The notes under the pieces are model-generated. The model was not told the DNA's origin. It did no database searches and saw only the letters and a list, made by a program, of their open reading frames with translations. Made by a program: the position numbers and the translations under genes. Shown piece by piece: positions 47,035-56,800 of a stretch of DNA of 64,000 nucleotides. Location of the stretch: the NCBI GenBank assembly GCA_002105175.1, contig MCGE01000001.1:2418001-2482000 (forward strand), read 5' to 3'. The stretch is from Absidia repens (lineage: Eukaryota; Mucoromycota; Mucoromycetes; Mucorales; Cunninghamellaceae). Position 1 is the first letter of the stretch. Every line of letters begins with the position of its first letter.

Positions 47035-47250
47035 ATTTCAGCACACAAAATACCCATTGACGACGCGCTGAGCACGACGGTTGGGCCCCAAGGGGCTGCC
47101 CACTATAGTGCGAAATGGCGGAGGCTCTAATCCCTTCATTTTTTTTTTTTTCAGCACACATAAAAAACCCATTGACGACGCGCTGAGCACGGCGGTTGGG
47201 CCCCAAGGGGCTGCCCATCAAAGAGCGAAATGGCGGAGGCTTTAATCCTA
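47035..47250 (+). repeat. Dispersed repeat family B, tandem dimer
   Basis: Two very similar units about 115 bp apart, each reading CAGCACACA, CCCATTGACGACGCGCTGAG, GTTGGGCCCCAAGGGGCTGC and GCGAAATGGCGGAGGCT, separated by poly(T). This is the best-preserved copy and defines the unit. Confidence 0.85.
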
Positions 47251-47273
47251 TCCCATCGAAACCCACACTTTAA

Positions 47274-47340
47274 TAAAAAACTGTGGCACTCATTAAATCG
47301 AAAGATTTCCAAAAGCTCCAGCAGAGCGCCAGAGCCTTTA
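47274..47340 (+). repeat. Dispersed repeat family E, copy 3
   Basis: Reads CACTCATTAAATCGAAAGAT, then TTCCAAAAGCTCCAGCAGAG and CGCCAGAGCC. It lies between a family B dimer and a family A copy. Confidence 0.6.
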
Positions 47341-47439
47341 TTTATCAAAAAAATCTTTCGAATGAAATGATTCAAATTCCGATCAAGTGAATTTTATTTA
47401 TTTTTCTTTTATCCTATTTTTTGCTTTTTTTCCCTTCAA

Positions 47440-47735
47440 CATTCAACTTCTATGGGATTATGTTGGACTTAGATTAGCGTCAGAATTAGTTTAGAAGGGG
47501 CTTCAGCACAGGAATTATAACATGCAAGGGAAACCCTTTCATTTTGGATGCAGGATTTAGCACCCACCTTTAGTTGGCTTTTAGAAACTTCATTAGCTTA
47601 GTTTAGTGTTAGTTTGCCCGTAGTTTGTTTGTATCTGTATACGAATAAAGTATGTCTCATTTGCATGCTTTAATGAAAATGTCCCATTAGTCTCCCTCAC
47701 CCCTTGTGCAATAGATTATTATTTATTTATTTTTT
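47440..47735 (+). repeat. Dispersed repeat family A, copy 8
   Basis: Starts CAACTTCTATGGGATTATGT, then TTAGATTAGCGTCAGAATTA, the perfect core GGAAACCCTTTCATTTTGGA, TTAGCTTAGTTTAGTGTTAG, an ACGAATAAAGTATG signal and a GCTTTAATGAAAATGTCCC tail. Confidence 0.8.
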
Positions 47736-48654
47736 TTACCATGACGCTTGTAGACTAGTGTTGACGGTTGCTATACTCAATAAAAAATATCGTTGTATAG
47801 CCCTTGTCCTGTCTTGTACAATATATCAGTTCCCTTTGTATACTCATCACTTCAAAATAATGTTGATCATTCATTAAATGTCCCACTAGTCCCCGTCATG
47901 CCACCTCCCATTAAAACCCTTATCACGTTGATCTTCACTCTCATATTTTAGTATTTACTAATTTCTAGTTCGCCGACTACGACTATTTTTTTCCAGTCCC
48001 AACTGTCTTAATGACTGTCCTAGGCCGCTTAAGTTCAGACATTGTCGAATTTCAAATTGATCAAGTATATTAATGATGCGAGGCCATACCAAGTACAGTA
48101 TGTATCCGTCGCTTTACAGTACAGTAGAGCATTTTTTCCTGCTTTCTGAGAGGCACATATGGTCTGAATAAAAAAGAACTCTTTTTTTTAATGATCGCTT
48201 CGCCATGCATCCAAACGGCCTTGCCGTCGCCAGAAAAGTAGAAATAAAATGAAGACTTTAAAGTAAAATAAAATAGAAAGAGGATTTGGTGGTATAAAAA
48301 ACTTTTGAACGAAGATTTATTGATTAATGAAAAACTCAAAAAACTAAAGAAAAGAAAAGCTGTTGGTTAAGGGCGATATATACATTGTCATGGAAAGTAA
48401 TCTCAAGTCTTTTCGGAGTTCAAGACGCGTGAACTGCACACGTTTTTTTTTAACCCTTACAACTTCAAGTGACCTTTTATTACTTCAAGAAAATCTCCTT
48501 TTCTCTTTTTTCCTTCTTTTTAACACAACCATAATGCAATTTTTTTAAAACGTTTTTTTTTTAAAAAAACAACCAAAAATGACTTTTTTTTTTTATAAAA
48601 ATTAGTATCAATGCCCTCACCCTCACCTTACAAAAATTTAGTTTTCTCGCCTAT

Positions 48655-49000
48655 AAAATAAAACTCGGTGCGAAGGTACTCTTACCACCAAGCTATTGGC
48701 TTTAGTATTCCATTAAGAGGAATATTTATTATCACAAATCTCTTTTCTGATTATTAAATCTGTATTTTGTTTTCATTCCTACTGAAGCTACAAATGGTCG
48801 AACTTAACCTTAAAAAGATCCGGTGCTGTCTATATATTCTCAAGGCTACAGTCAAGAAAATAAATCAATTTGAAACTCTGTCAGGAGAAAATTACTTTTG
48901 ATCCTCACTATAAATCCGTTCCAATAATTACAAGAATACTCTTAGCACTATATATTTGGCGTAAAACATATTTGAAGCTTTAACAAAAAGGTTGACTCTA
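48655..49000 (+). repeat. Family C repeat, diverged copy
   Basis: Begins TATAAAATAAAACTCGGTGC and GAAGGTACTCTTACCACCAA, which parallels the starts of the two better copies downstream, then diverges. The downstream part shows only patches of similarity. Confidence 0.5.
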
Positions 49001-49227
49001 CACCGTTACTGCCTATATTGAACTCAAAAATAGCCGTAACAGGCTAAAATAAGTGTCAAGGAACAAAAACCGCTCCCAACACAGTGAACCTGCAGTCGCT
49101 TTTGAAATTTTTGCCTCTGACACTTTTTGCTTCTAACCAATCTTAATTATTTTTAGTATAAATACCCCACCTTTTTTTATTATCCTTTTTATTTTTTCTT
49201 TAGTTTTTTTCAGTTTTCTCATTTTAT

Positions 49228-49619
49228 CAAATAAAACTTAGTACAAAGGTTTCTACACCACCAAATTATCTACTGTTTCTATTGGATCATAGAAACCTCT
49301 TTTATTTTTTGACTACAAGTCCTTGTTTTATTTTATTTTTACTGTGTGTTATACACTTATTTTTATTGAACCAACAAAGGTCAATACTTTTCTTTTTTAT
49401 TTTACTTCTCCAGGTTTATTTTTTATAAACTTTATCTACAGAAGTTCTGGTGCTCACTACTCTCAAATCTATTTTTGTCCGATTCAGGAACAAGATACTT
49501 CAACTTCCGCCCAAGGAACAAATTCATTTTCAAGCTCTAAACAAGCAAAAGCTATATTAAAGGATAACTCAAGACATCCTATCCAACCCAAAAAAATATA
49601 AAAACCTACAAAAACACTA
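49228..49619 (+). repeat. Family C repeat, copy 1 of a close pair
   Basis: Starts near CAAATAAAACTTAGTACAAA, has CTACAAGTCC, TACTGTGTGTTATACACTTA and AGTTCTGGTGCTCACTACT, then GTCCGATTCAGGAACAAGAT and ACTCAAGACATCCTATCCAA. It is about 90% similar by eye to 49920-50330. A short frame could encode a Ser/Gln-rich peptide. It may be the 5' end of an old retroelement. Confidence 0.75.
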
Positions 49620-49659
49620 CTCTGTTACAAGTGTCGAGGATCGGCCTGAGTCCGCTCCC

Positions 49660-49718
49660 AACAACAACATCAACAACATCAACATCAACATCAACAACAT
49701 CAACATCAACATCAATAA
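49660..49718 (+). repeat. (AACATC)n minisatellite
   Basis: Irregular array of ACATCA and ACA units between the two family C copies. It is followed by a duplicated GTCTTTTTTCAACCGTCGTA segment (49760-49820). Confidence 0.85.
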
Positions 49719-49919
49719 GCTCCTTAAGTTTTTTGTTTATTGTTACACATTACCCCAGCGTCTTTTTTCAACCGTCGTATTTTTTACCCCGATGTCTTTT
49801 TTCAACCGTCGTATTTTTTAGCCCATTTTAAAATTTTATTTCTATATATATATATCCCACTTTTTTTCAATTCTCTTTTTTCCTTAGTTCTTATCTTCGT
49901 TATATTTACTCAACCTTTT

Positions 49920-50330
49920 TTATAAAATTCAGTACAAAGGTTTTTTAACCACCAAATCACTGTCTTATTTTTATTTTGTTTCTATCGTCTATATAGAAAC
50001 TTTCTTTTATTTTTTGTGACTACAAGTCCTTTTTTTTTTATTTTTACTGTGTGTTATACGCTTATTTTTATTGAACCAACAAAGGTCAATACTTTTCTTT
50101 TTTATTTTATTTTACTTTTCCAAGTTTATTTTTTATAAACTTTCTCTACAAAAGTTCTGGTGCTCACTACTATCAATTCTATTTTTGTCCGATTCAGGAA
50201 CAAGATATTTCAAATTCCGCCCAAGGAACAAATTTATTTTCAAGCTCTAAACTAGCAAAAGCTATACTAAAGGATAACTCAAGACATCCTATTCAACCCA
50301 GAAAAACATAAAAAACCTACAAAAACACAA
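49920..50330 (+). repeat. Family C repeat, copy 2 of a close pair
   Basis: Starts TATAAAATTCAGTACAAAGG and repeats the blocks of copy 1 in the same order up to CAAAAACACA. It lies just upstream of the tRNA-Pro gene. Confidence 0.75.
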
Positions 50331-50425
50331 TCCAGTTGGACTAAAATCACAAATTTAGCCGCAACATTTTCCTTAAATAGAAAATTTCCACTCAAAAATA
50401 TGGCAAAATGGTATGCAAAAGATTC

Positions 50426-50497
50426 GGGCTTCTCCGGGAATCGAACCCGGGACCTCTCGCACCCTAAGCGAGAATTATACCACTAAACCAAGAAGCC
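50426..50497 (-). tRNA. tRNA-Pro (anticodon AGG)
   Basis: On the minus strand the cloverleaf is complete: acceptor GGCTTCT pairs with AGAAGCC, the D arm contains GGTTTAGTGGTATAATT, the anticodon stem is CTCGC/GCGAG with loop TTAGGGT (anticodon AGG), and the T arm is CCCGGGTTCGAATCCCGG. The discriminator base is C. Length is 72 nt and there is no intron. The D-arm and anticodon-stem sequence match eukaryotic proline tRNAs. AGG would be read after A34-to-inosine editing and decodes CCU, CCC and CCA. Confidence 0.95.
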
Positions 50498-50909
50498 TTT
50501 TACTGTTTATGAAAATGGGAACTTCTATTTGAGCCCAATGTCAATTTCCAGCCAATCAGAGCTCTCCTCTTGTTAGACTACATGTACTTCTACTCATACC
50601 ATTTTTTTTCCCCCATACACACACAGAAATACCCCTCCATACCGCTAAAAAAAACATGGAAATCCGCTAAAAAAGCGCCGGGAGCCTTCCAAAAGTAGTA
50701 ATACCTGCTATAGGCTTTCCAAACCAATAAAGAAATAATAATAAAAAAACCCCCATCAAACACAGACAGTGTACCGCAATAGAATAGCCTATCACAGTAG
50801 AATAGTATGTACAATAGCCTGTCACAGTAGAATAGCTTTGCCATTCCATTGTTCATTGCAAAATAAAAAAGCTTTTATTGAATAATGATACGTAGTCAAT
50901 ACTATACTA
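50498..50909. other. Short spacer with one copy of repeat pair D
   Basis: Contains 50583-50690, which recurs almost unchanged at 57228-57350 on the other side of the retrotransposon. Also here are three small CAGTAGAATAG(C/T)-type repeats (50789-50835). No gene is seen. Confidence 0.6.
50583..50690 (+). repeat. Repeat D, copy 1
   Basis: Reads CTTCTACTCATACC, poly(T), CATACACACACAGAAATACC, CCTCCATACCGCTAAAAAAA and TGGAAATCCGCTAAAAAAGC, then GCCGGGAG. The same sequence lies at 57228-57350; the two diverge exactly after GCGCCGGGAG. Confidence 0.8.
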
Positions 50910-50914
50910 ATAGG

Positions 50915-51223
50915 TGTTGTATACCAACACATTCACCTATCATTCCATCTACCATATACCTTTTCATATATACATATTCATATTTATCTATACACTTATT
51001 CCTATACCTTAGTTCATGCATATGCGATCATTCCATAATACGTAATTCAGACCCCGAATCACACACTACACAAATTCCTATCATATTCATCACCCCTATT
51101 TTTACATAACCACATACCATCACATCAGTATAAATAAGACAATACATTTGAATAGAAATAAAGAATTATCCAAAAGTTTCACAATACTTGATAACAAGTC
51201 CTATTTTATTCTATAATATAACA
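50915..51223 (+). repeat. 5' LTR
   Basis: 309 bp, starting TGTTGTATACC and ending ATATAACA (TG...CA ends). It contains a TATAAATA promoter box at about 51131 and an AATAAA signal at about 51157, consistent with an LTR that starts and ends transcripts. Confidence 0.96.
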
Positions 51224-51267
51224 TTTTTTATTGTGAATTCTTTCTATTCTAAAATTTTTTTTTTATC

Positions 51268-54200
51268 ATGTCTAGCCCTATTTCCACTGTTTCCAGCTTA
51301 TCCAGCCTATCCAGCGCACCCAGCCAAGTGTCATCACCCTTGAATGAACTAGAAGCAATGGAGGAAATTCTCTCTGCCGACATGGTACTAGACGATGATG
51401 ATACCATCAATGTATCCAATGTCAGCATTGAGAAGGCCCTTCCTGCGTTAATAGCGGACACCAAGGATGACATAAGGCAGAAGTCGATGGATTTGGCCAG
51501 GATCTCACCAACAAACATCAACTACATGGACAAAAAGATCGAGTTGCAACAGCTCATCGACCACGTCAAATTGTTAGAAGATGCCAATGCTACACAACAC
51601 ATACTCCACACCAACCCCAACAAAATACCCTTCGAAACTATACCTTTTTTCCAGCTACAAGGACAATTGGAAATCCAGAAAAAACATGAAGTTTTTGCAA
51701 CGGCGTCACAATTCATCAAACGATTCGAAAAAATCCTAAGATTCCATAAGGTGGATCCACAGGAGGAATGGGAATCCTATCTCACCTGGGCAATGCACGG
51801 AGACAATGTCGATTCATGGTTCCAAGATCACATACAAGGCAAACAACTATCGTGGGCACAGGTCAAGTCCAAGTTGACATCAAAATTCGATACAAAAGAC
51901 AGCAAAATTACAAGCGCGCTTGCGGTGACAAAGATGACAAAAAAAGAAGGCGAATCGCTGATTGACTTTGGGCTACGATTCCAAGCTACATTCCGTGAGG
52001 CGGGCTGGTCCGATAATGAATTCATGGCGATACTATGCATCAGGGCGCTTCCAAAACACATACAACATAGCATACTCGCAACATTCAGCAAAAATCAACT
52101 ACCAAGCACAGCTGAAGAAGTCCTTGTTCTGGCCAATAAAGCAAACAACAGGAAAAGAGCCTTCCAAGAGGATGCAGTCACCACCAACACAACCACCTCC
52201 AGTAGCAGCAAGCAGCGCAGACAACAACGACACTATTCCTATTGTGCGCATCATGGAGCCCGTGCCAGCCACACCACCGAGGACTGTAAGTACCTGCAAC
52301 AGCACCACAATACTGCACGCACCAGCACCCACAACAATAACCAGAGCAGCAGCAACAACCAGAGCAGCAGCAACCACCAGAGCAGCAGCCATAACACAAA
52401 CCAAGACAGATACAACACCACCACCACCAACAACAACAACAGCCACAGCAGCAACCAGACCAGCAACAACACTTGCTATTATTGCCGAAAGGCTCCACAC
52501 TCGTTCCAACATATGTGTACAGAAAAGCGACGCATGTTGGAGCGACGCACCGTTAATGCTGTGGTTGCACACCCAGCTGACAACGATAGTCAGAATGATG
52601 ATGACGATGATAACATGGACGACGTACAGGCTATCGCCTACAATGACCAAGGTAAACACATATACATAAACATGATCAGTAACCACTACTATAAACATCA
52701 TAATAACAATCCATTCCTATTACCTTTATTGATACAGAATGACCGTGCCTTTGGGCTACTCGACACGGGGGCTGATGTCTCCATAGTTAGTCTATCCTAT
52801 ATCAATAAAAAAAATATAAAATTTAATAAATCACATATATCTTTACACCTTGCTCAAAAAGACAACAGTACCAAATCTATTGGTATCACTGTGCCTCTTC
52901 AAATACAATACAATAATATTCAACTTACACATTCATTTCACATAATGGATATGCACACAGATCACTATGATTTCTTGCTAGGACGTGATCTGATACCCAA
53001 ATTGCACATCGGTTTCCACGGACTTGCATATAATTGGGATGATAATATTGCCAAACCAGTACAGGAGAACCACCATGTTGACAATCCACCTGAACCAAAC
53101 AATGCACCTGCTGGCACCGCCACAGAGCAATCCAATTTCATTGAAGCCATAGCACAGCATATCCATAAAAACCAACAGATACCAAAAACATCTTTTTGCC
53201 CATTGGACATTTCCATTGTGAAGTTGGACACTCCTACAATGCCCACAGACCGTACCAATCACAGACAATATCCAATTGCTTTCACATTACAACCACTAGT
53301 AGATGAGGCTGTCAAAACCTGGCTCGAAGATGGCACCATCGTCGTCGCACCCGTCAACACCACATGGAATAGTCCCATCACACTAGCACCTAAGAAAGAC
53401 GAACACGGTAATGTCACCGGACGTCGACCATGCCTTGACCCACGCCACATCAATAAACACCTCCAAGATGACGTCTATCCACTACCGCTAATCAGCGAGA
53501 TCTTCGAACGCATGCATGGCTCCAAGGTCTTCACCACACTGGACTTAAAGAGTGCCTTCCACAGATTCCAAATACACCCGGATGATCAACATAAAACAAC
53601 CTTCACACACAGAAGTCGCCAGTATATGTTCCAAGGCTGTCCATTCGGTTTGAAGCCACTTTCTGCCAAATTCCAAAGAGTCATGAATTTCATCTTCCAT
53701 GATTTACCGTTTGTCCAAACATTTGTTGATGATATCGTCATACATTCTACATCTATGCAGGAACATGTCCACCATGTCACCACTGCAATAAAAAAATTAA
53801 CAGATGTTAATTTAATCCTCAATCCCAAAAAATGTCATTTTGCACAAACATGCGTCTACTTACTAGGCTTTTGCATATCTGACAAAGGACATGACCTTGA
53901 TATCCGGAAGGTCACCAATGTCATGGCTTGGCCACGTCCCACCTCCGGTCACGGCGTCCAACAATTCCTTGGCATCATCAACTACTTTCGCTTGCATCTT
54001 CCTAACTACGCGGCCTTGACTGCACCGTTGGATGCATTGCGTAACCACCTATCTATCACACAAGAAGATTGGACAGATCGTCATGAGCAACACTTTCAAT
54101 CCCTCAAACATGCATTGCGTGACAACACTCTTTTACATTACCCTGATCTAAGTCAACCATTTTTCGTCGCCACCGATGCGTCCAACTATGGCATTGGCGC

Positions 54201-56040
54201 TTCCTTGTTCCAACGACTACATGGGCAGGAACGACACATAGGCTACATGGCACGCTCTTTGTCCAAATCTGAACGCAACTACAGCACCAATAAGAGAGAG
54301 CTACTTGCCATTATCTTTGCTTTAAAGAAGTACCATAAGTACCTATGGGGCAAACCATTCACCTTATATACGGACCACCGCGCCTTGACATATCTCCACA
54401 CACAAAAGATAGCTTCACCTATGATGATCAATTGGTATGATACCTTGTTAGATTATTCTTTCGATATTGTCCATTTACCCGGCGTCCTGAACACCTTACC
54501 TGATCATTTGTCACGTCTTGCCACCCCTGACAAAATGATGCCAGAGGACATATCACACAAGAAACATCAGCATCAGACATTGTCAACCACCAAGAGCTAT
54601 GCTTGCAAACAACCAACTAGCCAAATTAAGACACAGATAGCACGGATACATTCGACCAATCCACTGTTCAAAGAAGAGCATTTCATACGAATAATCCAAC
54701 ATGACGAAGATAATTACTTCACACCACCAGCTGCTGAACACACCAAAATCTTACAGGACATACATTCCTTTGGGCACTTCGGAGCTGAAGCAATGACAAA
54801 GCAGGCACATAAAGAAGGGATGCACTGGACCAATATCATGCAAGACGCACTAGAAATCATAAAAAAATGCAAAACATGTCAGATCAATAATATCACACGC
54901 CGAGGATATAATCCTCTACGTCCTGTATACGCTTACATACCTGGGGACCATTGGGCAATTGATCTGTGCGGTCCATTTCCTACATCGACAAAAGGGAACA
55001 ACTACTTATTAGTAATGGTTGATGTTTGCACACGCTTTAATATACTCAGACCCTTACCTGATAAAAAGTCAGACACACTGGTACACACACTCATCCAAGT
55101 TTTTGGTGATTTCGGCTACCCACGTATCGTACAATCAGACAACGGCAGGGAATTCAAAAATGATTTCTTCACCCAACTATATACGGCTATGGGCATCGAC
55201 CATCGACTGTCCACACCATATCACCCCAGAGGTAATGGAGTTGCTGAAAGATATGTACGCACCGCACAGGAAGTCATCACAAAGCAGATCAAAGGCACTA
55301 GAATAGATTGGGATTGGTATGTACCAAATGCACAATTAGCTATAAACCACCTTGTGTCCAAGCGACTACAAACGGCACCGTTTTCTCTAATGTTCGCACG
55401 TAACATGAATTTACCTTACAAGACAAACGAGATGAATGCACAAACGGAACCAATGTCGTACCAAGACCTACTCGACAGAATCGACCACATGTCAAATATC
55501 GTTTTCCCTGCGATAAAACAAAGAACACAATTAGTAACAGAAGCGCAACAGCGTTCATTCAACAAAAAACACCGTATGACGGACTTCCCCATCAACAGCT
55601 ATGTAGTCGCACGCTTACCTACTAGGAGTCACAAACTTGCACCAGCATATGATGGTCCGTATACAGTAGTAAACAAAACACACAACGGCAACTACGTGCT
55701 TAAAGACATGACAGGCGTATTAACAGCACGTAACTACACACCTTCTGAGCTGAAGCTGATTTCACAGGACGAAGTAATTCCTTCAGACGAAATCTACGAA
55801 GTGGAAGCTGTAGTCGATCACAAAGGCACCGTAAACAACAGACAATATAAAATACGTTGGAAAGGTTATACCGCTGATGAAGACCAATGGGTCAAAGAAG
55901 TCGACATCAATGCACAGTCCAGCATCGATGAATATTGGAAAAGAAGAAATACAGAAAAAATAAAAATCAACAAACACCGAAAACGACCATCGGACTTCGA
56001 ATCCTCTCACGGCAAGCGCCACAAACAAAAGCCAACGTAG
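51268..56040 (+). CDS. Gag-pol polyprotein of Ty3/gypsy chromodomain retrotransposon
   Basis: One uninterrupted frame of 1590 residues. Gag (about residues 100-300) includes FIKRFEKILRFHKV and FREAGWSDNEFMAILCIRAL. A low-complexity Asn/His/Ser region follows, with two cysteine-histidine motifs (YCAHHGARASHTTEDC; CYYCRKAPHSFQHMC). Protease has LLDTGADVS near residue 497. Reverse transcriptase has FVDD near 819, and RNase H has TDASNYGIGASL near 965. Integrase has an HHCC zinc finger (HSFGHFGAEA; CKTCQ) near 1165-1210 and a DDE core with IDLCGPF, QSDNGREF and GNGVAERY (about 1230-1330). The C-terminus holds a chromodomain (YEVEAVVDHKG; YKIRWKGY; WVKEVD) near 1509-1560, which in related elements targets insertion to marked chromatin. 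Gag and pol share one frame, so no frameshift signal is needed. Confidence 0.97.
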   Translation: MSSPISTVSSLSSLSSAPSQVSSPLNELEAMEEILSADMVLDDDDTINVSNVSIEKALPALIADTKDDIRQKSMDLARISPTNINYMDKKIELQQLIDHVKLLEDANATQHILHTNPNKIPFETIPFFQLQGQLEIQKKHEVFATASQFIKRFEKILRFHKVDPQEEWESYLTWAMHGDNVDSWFQDHIQGKQLSWAQVKSKLTSKFDTKDSKITSALAVTKMTKKEGESLIDFGLRFQATFREAGWSDNEFMAILCIRALPKHIQHSILATFSKNQLPSTAEEVLVLANKANNRKRAFQEDAVTTNTTTSSSSKQRRQQRHYSYCAHHGARASHTTEDCKYLQQHHNTARTSTHNNNQSSSNNQSSSNHQSSSHNTNQDRYNTTTTNNNNSHSSNQTSNNTCYYCRKAPHSFQHMCTEKRRMLERRTVNAVVAHPADNDSQNDDDDDNMDDVQAIAYNDQGKHIYINMISNHYYKHHNNNPFLLPLLIQNDRAFGLLDTGADVSIVSLSYINKKNIKFNKSHISLHLAQKDNSTKSIGITVPLQIQYNNIQLTHSFHIMDMHTDHYDFLLGRDLIPKLHIGFHGLAYNWDDNIAKPVQENHHVDNPPEPNNAPAGTATEQSNFIEAIAQHIHKNQQIPKTSFCPLDISIVKLDTPTMPTDRTNHRQYPIAFTLQPLVDEAVKTWLEDGTIVVAPVNTTWNSPITLAPKKDEHGNVTGRRPCLDPRHINKHLQDDVYPLPLISEIFERMHGSKVFTTLDLKSAFHRFQIHPDDQHKTTFTHRSRQYMFQGCPFGLKPLSAKFQRVMNFIFHDLPFVQTFVDDIVIHSTSMQEHVHHVTTAIKKLTDVNLILNPKKCHFAQTCVYLLGFCISDKGHDLDIRKVTNVMAWPRPTSGHGVQQFLGIINYFRLHLPNYAALTAPLDALRNHLSITQEDWTDRHEQHFQSLKHALRDNTLLHYPDLSQPFFVATDASNYGIGASLFQRLHGQERHIGYMARSLSKSERNYSTNKRELLAIIFALKKYHKYLWGKPFTLYTDHRALTYLHTQKIASPMMINWYDTLLDYSFDIVHLPGVLNTLPDHLSRLATPDKMMPEDISHKKHQHQTLSTTKSYACKQPTSQIKTQIARIHSTNPLFKEEHFIRIIQHDEDNYFTPPAAEHTKILQDIHSFGHFGAEAMTKQAHKEGMHWTNIMQDALEIIKKCKTCQINNITRRGYNPLRPVYAYIPGDHWAIDLCGPFPTSTKGNNYLLVMVDVCTRFNILRPLPDKKSDTLVHTLIQVFGDFGYPRIVQSDNGREFKNDFFTQLYTAMGIDHRLSTPYHPRGNGVAERYVRTAQEVITKQIKGTRIDWDWYVPNAQLAINHLVSKRLQTAPFSLMFARNMNLPYKTNEMNAQTEPMSYQDLLDRIDHMSNIVFPAIKQRTQLVTEAQQRSFNKKHRMTDFPINSYVVARLPTRSHKLAPAYDGPYTVVNKTHNGNYVLKDMTGVLTARNYTPSELKLISQDEVIPSDEIYEVEAVVDHKGTVNNRQYKIRWKGYTADEDQWVKEVDINAQSSIDEYWKRRNTEKIKINKHRKRPSDFESSHGKRHKQKPT

Positions 56041-56107
56041 CTTCACTTTGTTGCACACTTCGCCATCATTACTGCCTTCCTATATCTAATTATTCACGGT
56101 TCCTTCA

Positions 56108-56123
56108 ACCTGGAGGGGAGTGA
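56108..56123 (+). promoter_or_regulatory. Polypurine tract of the retrotransposon
   Basis: CTGGAGGGGAGTGA lies directly before the right LTR and is the expected plus-strand primer site for reverse transcription. Confidence 0.8.
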
Positions 56124-56431
56124 TGTTGTATACCAACACATTCACCTATCATTCCATCTACCATATACCTTTCATATATACATATTCATATTTATCTATA
56201 CACTTATTCCTATACCTTAGTTCATGCATATGCGATCATTCCATAATACGTAATTCAGACCCCGAATCACACACTACACAAATTCCTATCATATTCATCA
56301 CCCCTATTTTTACATAACCACATACCATCACATCAGTATAAATAAGACAATACATTTGAATAGAAATAAAGAATTATCCAAAAGTTTCACAATACTTGAT
56401 AACAAGTCCTATTTTATTCTATAATATAACA
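56124..56431 (+). repeat. 3' LTR
   Basis: 308 bp, identical to the left LTR by eye except one T fewer in a CCTTT(T)CATATAT tract. It ends ATATAACA, followed by the duplicated target ATAGG. Confidence 0.96.
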
Positions 56432-56629
56432 ATAGGAAAGAAGATGTAAAAATAGGCGGCCGCTAATAGTAGCTGAGAGAGATGCTAAACTTGATGAATG
56501 GTGTAGAAGAAGGAACGATGTACGATAAAAAAGTGATTTCTAAAAGGGATCTCTATAAATGGCGATCTCCAAACTTCTAATGAAGCTTAAACAAACATTT
56601 ATTTCAAACAAAGACAAGGTTTAAGGAAG

Positions 56630-56800
56630 CAGATATATGTTTTATTGAAGAAAAGAGACATATACATGTACTAAGCTAATCAAGACATTTCCCCAAGATT
56701 CTAGAATCAAAAGGAAAGGGTTTCCCCATGCTTCTTGAAATCCCTTTTCTAAAACCCTTCTAAACTATTCTAAACAGAAAGCCAAAACCACCAGGTCCAC
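56630..56800 (-). repeat. Dispersed repeat family A, copy 9 (diverged)
   Basis: On the minus strand it reads TTAGAATAGTTTAGAAGGG, a GGATTTCAAGAAGCATGGGG block, the core GGAAACCCTTTCCTTTTGAT (one or two changes) and a TTCAATAAAACATAT signal near 56640. Confidence 0.65.

Larger units (their letters stand above)
45541..50425. other. Long repeat-rich spacer
   Basis: Almost 5 kb with no supported gene. It holds family B, A and E repeats (46190-47735), (TA)n at 46432-46456 and a pair of family C repeats (49228-50330) with a third, diverged copy at about 48655-49000. A minus-strand frame at 48200-48290 reads SGDGKAVWMHGEAI, perhaps a fragment of a coding sequence, but it is unassigned. Confidence 0.5.
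50910..56436 (+). mobile_element. Full-length Ty3/gypsy chromodomain LTR retrotransposon with target-site duplications
   Basis: Two direct terminal repeats (50915-51223 and 56124-56431) bracket one long gag-pol frame. The 5-bp sequence ATAGG occurs immediately before the left repeat (50910-50914) and immediately after the right one (56432-56436), the expected target-site duplication. The repeats differ by a single T in about 308 bp by eye, so the insertion is young. The pol order (protease, reverse transcriptase, RNase H, integrase, chromodomain) assigns it to Ty3/gypsy chromoviruses. It is a fungal genomic element. Nothing in it looks broken, so it may still be mobile; expression was not tested. 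Confidence 0.96.

Noticed and set aside
49660..49718. Possible CRISPR-like or satellite array
   Set aside because: Units are only 6-9 bp with no unique spacers; it is a simple minisatellite in a eukaryote.
52099..52701. Val/Cys-rich frames antisense to the retrotransposon gag
   Set aside because: They are shadows of the Asn/His/Ser-rich linker (AAC and CAG repeats) of the gag-pol frame.
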